Source: Planctomycetota bacterium (GTDB lineage Bacteria; Planctomycetota; MHYJ01; JACQXL01; JAVHLO01). Taken from it: a DNA stretch of 11,146 bases. Each line of letters opens with the position of its first letter. Position 1 is the stretch's first letter. Positions 1 through 6,253 of this stretch are shown in pieces. The DNA lies in contig JAVHLO010000076.1 of NCBI GenBank assembly GCA_031082105.1, positions 1 through 11,146 of the forward strand, read 5' to 3'. The notes beneath the pieces are model-generated. The model saw only the letters and a program-made list of their open reading frames with translations. It was not told the DNA's origin and made no database searches. The position numbers were made by a program, and so were the translations under genes.

Positions 1-5
1 ATTTC

Positions 6-21
6 GGCGTAGAGTACGGCT
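6..21. repeat. 16-bp direct repeat, copy A (partner at 2831-2846)
   Basis: The 16 bases ggcgtagagtacggct occur here and again at 2831-2846. Allowing one indel and one mismatch, the similarity runs a few bases further on both sides. The unit is an imperfect palindrome (GGCGTA, GAG, TACGGC). Both copies lie at or beyond the 3' end of a minus-strand gene: this one about 67 bp past the dCMP deaminase stop, the other overlapping the stop codon of the GIY-YIG gene. A 16-base match in 11 kb is unlikely by chance. Confidence 0.55.
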
Positions 22-33
22 GGCGTCTCCGAA

Positions 34-75
34 AAACGACAAATGACCAATGATCAATGAGAAATGACGAATAAT
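34..75. repeat. Degenerate 7-bp tandem repeat (about six units)
   Basis: Downstream of the dCMP deaminase stop codon the plus strand can be cut into seven-base units: aaacgac, aaatgac, caatgat, caatgag, aaatgac and gaataat. The consensus is close to MAATGAC. It is AT-rich in a GC-rich neighbourhood. I recall similar aatgac-type fillers between genes in many uncultivated bacterial genomes, but that is memory and was not checked. No coding or regulatory role is visible. Confidence 0.5.
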
Positions 76-87
76 CCCGAGAATCCT

Positions 88-567
88 CTACCGCCCGCGT
101 GCGGGCCGCCGCAGCGGCACGAGCTTCACTTTCCCTTCCCGCAGGATCTTTTTGGCCAGCGGGTCCTCGTAGTCGGTCTCGAACACGATCCGCCGGATCC
201 CCGCGTTGAGCAGGAGCTTTGCGCAGATGACGCACGGGAAGGTCGTCGTGTACAGACAGGCGCCTGCGATGGGCCCGCCGAAAACCGCGGCCTGGACGAT
301 GGCGTTCTGTTCTGCGTGTACGCCGCGGCAGATCTCGTGTCGCTCGCCGGACGGCACACGGAGGCGTTCACGCAGGCATTCGCCCAGCTCGGAACAGTGT
401 TTCAGCCCCTTGGGGGCGCCGTTGTACCCCGAGGCGAGCAGGTGGTGGTCTTTCACCAGCACGGCGCCGACCGCCCGGCGGACGCACGTCGAGCGCCGCG
501 CGGTCAGGCGCGCCATCGCCATGAAGTATTCGTCCCACGAGGGGCGGGTCGAGTGACCATGCCGCAT
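88..567 (-). CDS. dCMP deaminase (ComEB/deoxycytidylate deaminase family)
   Basis: The product is a 159-residue zinc-dependent deaminase of the cytidine/deoxycytidylate family. It would convert dCMP to dUMP in the cytosol, feeding thymidylate synthesis. Visible motifs are the N-terminal RPSWDEYFM signature (residues 8-16), RSTC at 25-28, GYNGAPKG at 47-54 and HC at 57-58. The catalytic HAE is at 84-86, with E86 as proton shuttle, and PCVIC at 111-115 supplies the two zinc-binding cysteines. C64 and C80 match the extra Cys/His set typical of dCMP deaminases. Length is normal for the family. The ATG at 567 is the only start that keeps the WDEYF block, although no clear Shine-Dalgarno precedes it; an A/T-tract (plus strand A8, 581-588) sits just upstream. 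It lies 54 bp after the P-loop kinase gene and is probably co-transcribed with it. Identification is firm. Confidence 0.93.
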   Translation of the reverse strand: MRHGHSTRPSWDEYFMAMARLTARRSTCVRRAVGAVLVKDHHLLASGYNGAPKGLKHCSELGECLRERLRVPSGERHEICRGVHAEQNAIVQAAVFGGPIAGACLYTTTFPCVICAKLLLNAGIRRIVFETDYEDPLAKKILREGKVKLVPLRRPARGR

Positions 568-621
568 TTCAACGTGCTCGAAAAAAAACGCTTCGACAAC
601 CGTCCCGTGCTCCTGGGCGTT

Positions 622-1188
622 CTACCGCTCGAGGGCAAGAAGCCGCAGAATCGAGCGCACCGCACCGGCCAAAACGCGCTTGCCCTTCACATTCAGCAAC
701 GTAATGTCGGCCATGGCGATCGGGCCGCCCTTGTTTATCCGTTCGATCTCGGCGAAATCGCGGCCTGCGGCCTCTTCCAGCGACAGCGGCCGGACCTTGC
801 GCTGCGCAAGGCGCGAGTACCTGAGCGCGGGCGGCGCGTAGACCGCCGCGATGAGAAGCCGGTCGCCATAGGCGCGTTTCAGGAGCTTGTACTCTTCCCA
901 ACTGTACAGGCCGTCCACGACGACATTGCCCGACTTGAGGAGCCGATCTATCCTCGGCCGGTTGAGGATCGCGTACGCGGCCATGCCGTGTCGGCGGCGG
1001 AGCTCTTCGCGCACGGATCGCTCGTTCTTTTCGTTGACCGGCAGATTGCGCTGGCGCAGTTCGGCGTCGGTAACGTCGCCGAACCTGACCTTGGCCCAGC
1101 CTTTGCGGATGAATGCGTCAGTGACCACCGACTTGCCCGCGCCCGCAAGCCCGACGACTGCGACGATCTTGAAGGATCTAATTCGCAC
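622..1188 (-). CDS. UPF0200/dephospho-CoA-kinase-like P-loop kinase
   Basis: This is a predicted 188-residue P-loop NTPase. The Walker A motif is GLAGAGKS at residues 13-20. It is followed by a GDVTDAELRQRNLP segment, then VVVDGLYSWEEY as a Walker-B-like strand, an APPALRYSRLAQR segment and a lid-like RDFAEIERINKGG...ADITLLN block. This order matches, from memory, the mainly archaeal UPF0200 family, which resembles dephospho-CoA and nucleoside-monophosphate kinases; the true substrate is unknown. The start chosen is GTG at 1188, which has GGAGAA eight bases upstream (1197-1202). The frame stays open to a TTG at 1317, but those extra 43 residues look non-native and precede the usual N-terminal beta strand (FKIVAVVG). 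The neighbour downstream is dCMP deaminase, so a nucleotide substrate is a reasonable inference. General fold confidence is high; specific function is low. Confidence 0.8.
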   Translation of the reverse strand: MRIRSFKIVAVVGLAGAGKSVVTDAFIRKGWAKVRFGDVTDAELRQRNLPVNEKNERSVREELRRRHGMAAYAILNRPRIDRLLKSGNVVVDGLYSWEEYKLLKRAYGDRLLIAAVYAPPALRYSRLAQRKVRPLSLEEAAGRDFAEIERINKGGPIAMADITLLNVKGKRVLAGAVRSILRLLALER

Positions 1189-1196
1189 GGCGAAGG

Positions 1197-1202
1197 TTCT
1201 CC
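1197..1202 (-). promoter_or_regulatory. Ribosome binding site deciding the kinase GTG start
   Basis: On the minus strand GGAGAA stands eight bases before the GTG at 1188. It favours this start over the upstream TTG at 1317 and places the first residues directly before the P-loop strand. Confidence 0.65.
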
Positions 1203-1275
1203 GAGAGAGTCGGTGCTCAGCCACGCTTCGGGCGTTCCGGCGGCTTTCGATGGTGTAAGAGAGGAGATGGGGAAA

Positions 1276-1305
1276 TATCGGAGATACGGTGCTCGAGGTC
1301 CGATA
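1276..1305 (-). other. Inverted repeat in the gap between the oxidoreductase and kinase genes
   Basis: The gap 1189-1386 contains 7-bp perfect arms tatcgga (1276-1282) and tccgata (1299-1305) with a 16-base loop. A looser, longer inverted repeat joins 1271-1283 to 1359-1370, with one bulge. On the minus strand only a short T run follows the small stem, so a strong intrinsic terminator is not supported. It could be a weak terminator, a processing site or chance. The rest of the gap holds nothing recognisable. Confidence 0.3.
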
Positions 1306-1386
1306 AAACAGGGGCAAGCGCAGCTATAGAAGGCGATCCTTGCTCCCGGCCGCACCACCTCCGTATTTCCGAGATCGCTCCCTCGC

Positions 1387-2496
1387 CTACACGTCGCTCG
1401 TCGCCAGCCAGAAGGTCTTCTCCTGCGGCGGTTGTTCGCCGGACTTGCTTGCGGCCTCGAGTTCCTCGATCCGCCGCGAGAGCGCGGCTATGCCCGGCAC
1501 TCCGCCGCCCAACCGGCCGTAGAAGTAGATCGGGATGATCCGTTCCGCGGCGAGCCGCACGTCCTCCAGCATCTGGCCGCTGTTCATCTCGACCACGAGG
1601 ATCCCCTTCGCGTGGATGCACGTTTTTTTTATCTGCTCATAGGGGAACGGCCAGAGCGAGATTGGACGGAAAAGGCCGGCCTTGATGCCCTTCTCGCGCA
1701 GCGTGCCCATCGTCTCGCGGCAGATGCGCGCGCAGGTGCCGTAGGCGATGAAGACCCAGTCTGCGTCGGCCACCTGGTCGACCTCGAACCGGATCTCCTT
1801 CGAGCGGATGACGTCGTACTTCTTTTGCAAGGCGATGTTGTGTTTTTCGAGGACGCCTTCGACAAGGAAGAGGGATCTGATGATCCTCGGGTCTCGCCCC
1901 TTCGCGCCGGAGAGCATCCAGGAACTCTTGTCGTAGATCTTCGGCGGACGGTCGACGAACTCGACGGGCTCCATCATCTGGCCGAGGAACCCGTCGGCAA
2001 GGACGAGGACCGGCGCGCGGTACTCGTCGGCGAGGTTGAACGCCGTGCCCGTGAGATCGGCGAACTCCTGGACCGTGTGCGGCGCGAGCACGATCATGTG
2101 GTAATCGCCATGGCCGCCACCCTTGGTGGCCTGGAAGTAGTCGGACTGCGAGGGCGCGATATTGCCGAGGCCGGGCCCGCCCCGCTGGACGTTGATGATC
2201 ACCGCGGGGAGTTCGCAGCCGCACATGTAGGAGATCCCCTCCTGTTTCAGGCTTATACCGGGGCTCGATGAGGACGTCATGACGCGCACGCCGACCGACG
2301 ACGCGCCGTGGACCATGTTGATGGCCGCAAGCTCGCTCTCGGCCTGGAGAAAGAGTCCGCCGGCCTGCGGAAGTCGCCACGACATGTACTGGGGGATCTC
2401 ATTCTGCGGCGTGATGGGGTAGCCGAAGTAGACCTTGCATCCCGCCCGTACGGCGCCCTCGGCCGCCGCTTCGTTGCCGGCGAAGAATTGTTTCAT
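1387..2496 (-). CDS. 2-oxoacid:ferredoxin oxidoreductase, alpha subunit (VorB/KorA type)
   Basis: The 369-residue product is the alpha subunit of a 2-oxoacid:ferredoxin oxidoreductase, which decarboxylates 2-oxoacids to acyl-CoA with reduction of ferredoxin. Family signatures in order are GYPITPQNEIPQYM near residues 25-38, a QAESELAA block with the conserved Glu, TSSSSPGISLKQEGISY, NVQRGGPGLGN and LADGFLGQMMEP. The C-terminal domain carries YDVIRSKEIRFE, FRPISLWPFP and VVEMNSGQM. Length is slightly above the usual 350 or so because of a polar C-terminal tail. The ATG at 2496 has GGAGG six bases upstream; 35 in-frame codons above it belong to the leader. The TPP-binding beta subunit and the gamma and delta (ferredoxin) subunits usually sit next to this gene, but none is present here. 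Whether the substrate is a branched-chain oxoacid or 2-oxoglutarate cannot be decided from this subunit. Confidence 0.9.
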   Translation of the reverse strand: MKQFFAGNEAAAEGAVRAGCKVYFGYPITPQNEIPQYMSWRLPQAGGLFLQAESELAAINMVHGASSVGVRVMTSSSSPGISLKQEGISYMCGCELPAVIINVQRGGPGLGNIAPSQSDYFQATKGGGHGDYHMIVLAPHTVQEFADLTGTAFNLADEYRAPVLVLADGFLGQMMEPVEFVDRPPKIYDKSSWMLSGAKGRDPRIIRSLFLVEGVLEKHNIALQKKYDVIRSKEIRFEVDQVADADWVFIAYGTCARICRETMGTLREKGIKAGLFRPISLWPFPYEQIKKTCIHAKGILVVEMNSGQMLEDVRLAAERIIPIYFYGRLGGGVPGIAALSRRIEELEAASKSGEQPPQEKTFWLATSDV

Positions 2497-2502
2497 GGCA
2501 AG

Positions 2503-2507
2503 CCTCC
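2503..2507 (-). promoter_or_regulatory. Ribosome binding site for the oxidoreductase alpha subunit
   Basis: On the minus strand GGAGG lies six bases before the ATG at 2496. It rejects the longer reading frame that begins at 2601. Confidence 0.8.
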
Positions 2508-2583
2508 AAGTCGCAAGTCCGGGTTGACCCAACTCCGCCCCGGCAAGGCCCGAACCGGGCGGGATCGAGAATCGCTGCGCGTC

Positions 2584-2599
2584 GCCCGCGTGCGCGGGC
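2584..2599. other. GC-rich hairpin in the leader of the oxidoreductase gene
   Basis: The arms gcccgcg (2584-2590) and cgcgggc (2593-2599) are perfect complements around a two-base TG. If the promoter at 2640-2668 is used, the stem falls in the 5' untranslated leader about 85 bases before the ATG. There is no T-run, so it is not a terminator. It may be a leader stem or simply GC-rich chance. Confidence 0.35.
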
Positions 2600-2639
2600 A
2601 CGGTACGATGGCACGGCGGAAATCGGCCGCCACCTTTGC

Positions 2640-2668
2640 AGTCTATCCGAAAATCGAGGGGTTGTCAA
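2640..2668 (-). promoter_or_regulatory. Sigma70-like promoter for the oxidoreductase/kinase/deaminase unit
   Basis: Read on the minus strand, a perfect TTGACA (2663-2668) is followed after 17 bases by TAGACT (2640-2645), which matches four of six positions of TATAAT. The predicted start is near 2633, giving a leader of about 137 bases before the ATG at 2496. The TTGACA box directly abuts the palindromic element at 2670-2750. Confidence 0.5.
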
Positions 2669-2669
2669 T

Positions 2670-2750
2670 GAATTCAGAATGGATTTGTGGCGCCGCACCT
2701 GTAGGAGGCAGCTCCTGCTGCTTGGCGCCGAGCGCAAAGATCTTGAATTC
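2670..2750. repeat. Concentric palindromic element (about 81 bp)
   Basis: Three inverted pairs share one centre near 2709.5: GAATTC at 2670-2675 and 2745-2750, GGCGCC at 2689-2694 and 2724-2729, and AGGAG at 2703-2707 facing CTCCT at 2712-2716 around a GCAG loop. The parts in between pair imperfectly. The core gtaggaggcagctcctgctg resembles dispersed palindromes I remember from other bacterial genomes (unchecked). It has no coding capacity. It could be a REP- or MITE-like element, or act as a transcript 3' stem for the upstream GIY-YIG gene. Confidence 0.55.
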
Positions 2751-2769
2751 TGTTCATCCGTGGTTCATC
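2749..2769. repeat. Two-unit gatgaac repeat
   Basis: On the minus strand gatgaaccacg is followed by gatgaacagaa, giving an 11-base period over two units. It looks like the gatgaacac-type filler common in intergenic DNA of many environmental genomes; that comparison is from memory. No function is evident. Confidence 0.35.
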
Positions 2770-2830
2770 TCGACAGCTGACGTACGCGCTCGGGATAGCC
2801 AACAAATGTGAAATCTTATTTGACGTTTCT

Positions 2831-2846
2831 GGCGTAGAGTACGGCT
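2831..2846. repeat. 16-bp direct repeat, copy B (partner at 6-21)
   Basis: This is identical to 6-21 over ggcgtagagtacggct. It overlaps the first two bases of the stop codon (2845-2847, read on the minus strand) of the GIY-YIG gene, so the repeat begins at the very end of that coding region. Confidence 0.55.
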
Positions 2847-4494
2847 AGCGCCGTTCCACCTTCGCGTGTCCCGTCTCCGGGCTTGCGAGATAGGCCTTCA
2901 TGAGCCGGGCGCAGTCCGCGTACCCCGCAGTCTTGCCCACATCGATGAACGATGCCGTGTCCCGGTTGTGCCGGAGCCAACTGTAGATGACGTCAAGCTC
3001 AACGTCCGGGACGCGCCGTCTGTTTGACGAGCCCACGGCGCGCTTGCCCGCGCGCAGTCTGGCGGGACCGCGCGCCCCCATCCGCGTGCCCTGTCCGATC
3101 CGCGCGTGGGCCGCGCCCTCGGCTTGGAAGAAAAAGCGGCGCACCCGCCCCAGGAGCCGCGTCGGGTTGCGAGCCCCGCGCCTAACTCGCGCGAGCGCGT
3201 AGCGGGTCGGTGAGATCAGAAAGACCTGGAGAGAATCCGGATCGGGTGTCGCCATGAAGAGCACAACGCTCCGCTTTCGTGAATGGGCGGCGCCCGGCAT
3301 GGTCCGCTCGTGGACCTCCATCTGGACATTTATCGGCGGCCTGTGTCTCCGGATGAGCCGCGCCTCTTCGAGCAGCGCCTCCAGCTCCGAACCCAGCACG
3401 CGATAGCCGAAGTCGTGGGCCCCCGCTAGTATTCTGGACAGCTTTGCGTCCTTCTCGCCGCCTTCGGCGAAGTAGCTCGAGACGCGGTCATTGAGGTTCT
3501 TCGCCTTCCCAACGTACAGCACGGCGCCCCTTCGATTTTTGAACCAGTAGGTCCCAGGCTCGCGCGGAATCTGCTTCAGAAACGACTCGTCAAAGGCCCG
3601 TCCCTCGAAAGAGACCGCATCGCCCGGCGGGGTGGATAAGAGAAAGAGCTCGCCCTGCGTGGTCGTTCCTTTGGCGATCAGCGTCTCCAGCATCCCGATG
3701 AACTCGTCGGCAAGCCGGTTCGCGACACCCTCGCAGAATGCCGCTGCGGCAGATACGGGGCCGGGTTCGTCTTCCTCGGAAGACCTCGTGATTCGCGCGC
3801 CAAGGCGATCGGCCAGATATGCCATGCAAACGATCGGGCGCGGGCCGAAATCGCGCCCCACGGCGGCGAACGTGCGGCGCAGCGGCGCGAGACCCGCGGC
3901 GTCCGTGAAGACGACAAGCGGGACATCTGCCGGAAGAAGGGTCTCGAGCGCCGAGACTGCGGCCTCGCCTGGCAAGAAGATGCCCCGCCGCATCCGGCCG
4001 AGGACGATCGTCGCGGTCTTGCGGCGATGCAAGCCCTCGATCAACACCACAGACGCGGCCACCGCGCGCGGACGGCGACTCCGTTCGCCGACGGCAAAGA
4101 CAACCGCGAATCTTGTCTCGGTTAACGGCCCATCGGGGCGCGGTGGTTCGGGCCGTTCGTAGTAAGGCGCGAAGCCGCAGCGGAGTGCCGTCGTCTCCGG
4201 CACACCGCGCTGCCCCGCTTGGCATACCGCGCGCGGTTCGCGCACGCCGGGCGATGCGCCGGCCGTCGACCCCTGCCGAGCCGAAGGTTCCCCGCGGTCC
4301 TTCAACCGCCATATGCCCTCAGGCGCTTCCTCGCATTCACCACACTGCGCGAGCGCCGTGCGCAGGAACATGCGGGCGGTCAAGTCCGATGCGCCGGTTA
4401 TATTGATGGCCTGCATCAGCTCCCGGGCGGTCGCGCTCCCGCCTTGGGCGGAGAGAAAGGAAACCAGTTTCTTCGCCAGGTTAGACACGGACAC
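2845..4494 (-). CDS. UvrC-like GIY-YIG nuclease with winged-helix-like and degenerate DnaQ-like regions
   Basis: The product has about 549 residues; numbering below counts from the TTG one codon upstream. Residues 1-68 look like a small winged-helix domain. Residues 125-235 resemble a DnaQ-type exonuclease in strand pattern, but the first catalytic motif (D-x-E) reads VVFAVGER and the HN..FD-like position reads VVFTDAAG. That module, if it is one, is probably inactive. Residues 309-395 form a clear GIY-YIG domain of UvrC type: Y317 in PGTYWF, Y328 in LYVGKAKNL, R338, E378 in LLEEARLI and N390 in PPIN are all present. The 400-550 tail ends in ELDVIYSWLRHNRD. It lacks the UvrC helix-hairpin-helix and RNase-H-like endonuclease half, so it is not UvrC itself. 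GTG at 4494 has AGGGG five bases upstream; TTG at 4497 is the alternative. It probably cuts or processes DNA. Confidence 0.8.
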   Translation of the reverse strand: MSVSNLAKKLVSFLSAQGGSATARELMQAINITGASDLTARMFLRTALAQCGECEEAPEGIWRLKDRGEPSARQGSTAGASPGVREPRAVCQAGQRGVPETTALRCGFAPYYERPEPPRPDGPLTETRFAVVFAVGERSRRPRAVAASVVLIEGLHRRKTATIVLGRMRRGIFLPGEAAVSALETLLPADVPLVVFTDAAGLAPLRRTFAAVGRDFGPRPIVCMAYLADRLGARITRSSEEDEPGPVSAAAAFCEGVANRLADEFIGMLETLIAKGTTTQGELFLLSTPPGDAVSFEGRAFDESFLKQIPREPGTYWFKNRRGAVLYVGKAKNLNDRVSSYFAEGGEKDAKLSRILAGAHDFGYRVLGSELEALLEEARLIRRHRPPINVQMEVHERTMPGAAHSRKRSVVLFMATPDPDSLQVFLISPTRYALARVRRGARNPTRLLGRVRRFFFQAEGAAHARIGQGTRMGARGPARLRAGKRAVGSSNRRRVPDVELDVIYSWLRHNRDTASFIDVGKTAGYADCARLMKAYLASPETGHAKVERR

Positions 4495-4581
4495 CAAGGC
4501 CCCTTGCTACGGATTTCAGCGTGTAGTTTTGTTTCGCGTCTTTTGTGCCCGCTTGCGGCCATCCACATTCGGAGTCGACCG

Positions 4582-4597
4582 GGAATCGGAAGATTCC
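4582..4597. terminator. Weak hairpin just downstream of folC
   Basis: Arms ggaatc (4582-4587) and gattcc (4592-4597) flank a four-base loop about ten bases past the folC stop. An overlapping alternative stem is TCGGAA/TTCCGA. There is no T-run on the minus strand, so an intrinsic terminator is only weakly supported. The remaining gap (4498-4607) shows nothing else. Confidence 0.25.
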
Positions 4598-4607
4598 GAA
4601 GAGCGTT

Positions 4608-6098
4608 CTACCCGCGCGCGGCCAGAACCGCCCTCGCTTCGCCGGCGACGTAGAACGAGCCGGTGACGACGACGAGGCCGCTAGGCCCGGCGACGCCGGC
4701 GAGGTCGCGGGCCGTTTCGAGCGCGTCCGCCACGCGAGGAACACAGAGCAGCTTGCCCGCGAACCCGAGTCCGCGGCAGGTCTCGAGCAACCGCTCCGGC
4801 GCCGCAGCGCGCGGGTTCGAGGCCGCGGTCAGGACGATTGCGCCGGCCAGGTTGATAATGTGGCCCAGCGCCTTGCCCATCTCCTTGTCGACCGACATGC
4901 CCACGACGAAGACCGTATGGTCCTTCGCGAACTTCCGACTGCGTGGCGCGCCAGTCTTTCCGCGCGCATCAGCGGGAGGGCGCGGCTCCCGCCGAGCAGT
5001 CGCATGCGCCGCGGCTCGTATGATCCTGCACGACTCGGGGAGCCCGTTCTCGAAGATCCCCCGTAGCGCGTGCGCAAGAGTCTCCATCGCGATCTCGTTA
5101 TGTGCGCCGTCGATGATGACGAGCGGCGTCTCGTTCGAGACCGAAAAACACTCAAGCCGTCCCTGAAGCTCCACGGAGGCAAACCCCATCCGCACAAGTT
5201 CCGGTGAAGGCGCGAGAACCGATTTCTCCGCCAGGCAGTCGAGCAGAGCAAGCGCGACGGCGGCGTTACGCCTCTGGTGAGTCCCGATGACCGGCAGGCG
5301 AAGCCGGTCGTACCGGGAACGCCAGGTTTTGACAGAGAACTCCTCAACCCCGGACTCCTCCACGGAGAAATCGCGGCCAATCGCGCGGAGCGGGGCGCCC
5401 TTCTCGCGGGCCGTGCGCTCGATGACCTGATAGGCCTCCGCGTCCTGCTCCGCCGTCACGACGGGCACTCCGGGCTTGATGATGCCGGCTTTCTCGAAGG
5501 CGATCTTCTCGATCGTATCCCCGAGCTTGTCCATGTGGTCGTAGTGCACGAGCGTCACGGCGCAGGCGAGCGGCGCGACCACGTTCGTCGCGTCCAACCG
5601 GCCGCCCACGCCGACCTCGATGATCGCGCACTGCGCCTTCCGCGCGCGGAAGATGAGAAACGCCACGGCGGTGACGATCTCGAAGAAGGTGGGGCGCGTG
5701 AGCTCCGCCTCTTCGTACATCTCGACGAGATAGGGGCGAAGCACATTCATCGCATCGACGAATTCCGCCTCCGGGACGTCCGAATCGCCGACGTGGATAC
5801 GCTCGAGGAGGCTCACAAGGTGAGGGCTCGTGTACACGCCCGACATCAGCCCGTGGGCGCGCAAAAGGTGGTGGAGCATTCTCGCGGTAGAGCCCTTTCC
5901 CTTCGTGCCGGTTATGTGCACCGTCGGCACGGCGAGGTGCGGCGCGCCTACCGCATCAAGTAGCCTGCGCATCCGATCGAGATTGTACGTCGTCTGTCCG
6001 TACTGCACGCGAGCCATCCGCTCGTAGTCCGTGAAGCGCGCGAGGTAGCTCAGGCAGTCGCCGAAATTTGAAAACGCGGCGGGCGGCATACGGCACAT
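4608..6098 (-). CDS. folC: Bifunctional dihydrofolate synthase/folylpolyglutamate synthase
   Basis: FolC joins glutamate to dihydropteroate and extends the polyglutamate tail of folates, using ATP, in the cytosol. The 496-residue product has all Mur-ligase-type signatures: P-loop GTKGKGS at 64-70, TSPHL at 90-94, ERIHVG at 99-104, EVGVGGRLDATN at 161-172, HMDKLGDTIEKIAFEKAGI at 188-206, THQRRNAA at 273-280, DGAHN at 330-334, VVGMSVDKE at 398-406 and TGSFYVAGE at 479-487. It is longer than the usual 420-450 because about 33-37 extra Arg/Pro/Ala-rich residues (roughly 356-392) stand between the DGAHN helix and the VFVVGM strand. They coincide with a DNA palindrome. ATG at 6098 keeps the N-terminal FGDCLSYLARF block; ATG at 6089 is possible. 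No clear Shine-Dalgarno is seen. Confidence 0.93.
   Translation of the reverse strand: MCRMPPAAFSNFGDCLSYLARFTDYERMARVQYGQTTYNLDRMRRLLDAVGAPHLAVPTVHITGTKGKGSTARMLHHLLRAHGLMSGVYTSPHLVSLLERIHVGDSDVPEAEFVDAMNVLRPYLVEMYEEAELTRPTFFEIVTAVAFLIFRARKAQCAIIEVGVGGRLDATNVVAPLACAVTLVHYDHMDKLGDTIEKIAFEKAGIIKPGVPVVTAEQDAEAYQVIERTAREKGAPLRAIGRDFSVEESGVEEFSVKTWRSRYDRLRLPVIGTHQRRNAAVALALLDCLAEKSVLAPSPELVRMGFASVELQGRLECFSVSNETPLVIIDGAHNEIAMETLAHALRGIFENGLPESCRIIRAAAHATARREPRPPADARGKTGAPRSRKFAKDHTVFVVGMSVDKEMGKALGHIINLAGAIVLTAASNPRAAAPERLLETCRGLGFAGKLLCVPRVADALETARDLAGVAGPSGLVVVTGSFYVAGEARAVLAARG
4972..4992. repeat. Palindrome inside folC
   Basis: Perfect 7-bp arms gcgggag (4972-4978) and ctcccgc (4986-4992) surround a seven-base GC loop. 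They lie inside the stretch of folC (about 4923-5033) that encodes the residues extra to the family. On the minus strand the core is translated as ARREPRPPA. It looks like a short palindromic element inserted in frame. Confidence 0.55.
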
Positions 6099-6133
6099 CA
6101 GAACAGGCGCAGAGCAGCGGGAATCGGAAAGGC

Positions 6134-6157
6134 CACAGAGTCACTGAGGCGCGGAGA
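6134..6157. repeat. Degenerate 8-bp tandem repeat
   Basis: Three successive octamers, cacagagt, cactgagg and cgcggaga, share the pattern CACWGAGR. They sit in the 155-bp gap before folC. A weak hairpin with arms tggcc (6212-6216) and ggcca (6227-6231) is in the same gap, without a T-run. No promoter could be called here. Confidence 0.35.
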
Positions 6158-6253
6158 AAAGCATGAAACGGTCGTCAGCATCCCGGAGGTTGTTTCTTCC
6201 GCGGCTTTCCATGGCCCGACAGGCGCGGCCACGGATGGAGCGCCAGCCCGAAA

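Larger units (their letters stand above)
2497..2844. other. 348-bp intergenic region with promoter and repeats
   Basis: No gene is supported here, and no CxxCxxC ferredoxin-type subunit is encoded in it. In transcription order it holds copy B of the 16-bp repeat (2831-2846), a two-unit gatgaac repeat (2749-2769), a concentric palindromic element (2670-2750), a sigma70-like promoter (2640-2668), a GC-rich 7-bp-arm hairpin (2584-2599) and the ribosome binding site of the next gene. It most likely separates two transcription units. Confidence 0.7.

Noticed and set aside
581..588. T8 tract (minus strand) between kinase and dCMP deaminase as a terminator
   Set aside because: No GC-rich stem precedes the tract on the minus strand, only a 5-bp weak pairing, and it sits 13 bases before the next start codon.
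64..1329. A 421-codon open frame on the plus strand
   Set aside because: It runs antisense across both the kinase and the dCMP deaminase, which have clear family motifs. The product is low in complexity and shows no motif. Long antisense frames are expected at this GC content.
5277..5963. A 228-codon plus-strand open frame within folC
   Set aside because: It is antisense to the catalytic core of folC and has no family signature.
4580..6129. 12-bp direct repeat (cgggaatcggaa) on both sides of folC, as a sign of insertion
   Set aside because: Matches at 4580-4591 and 6118-6129 are exact, but a few 12-base matches are expected by chance in a window of this size, and folC shows no other sign of mobility.
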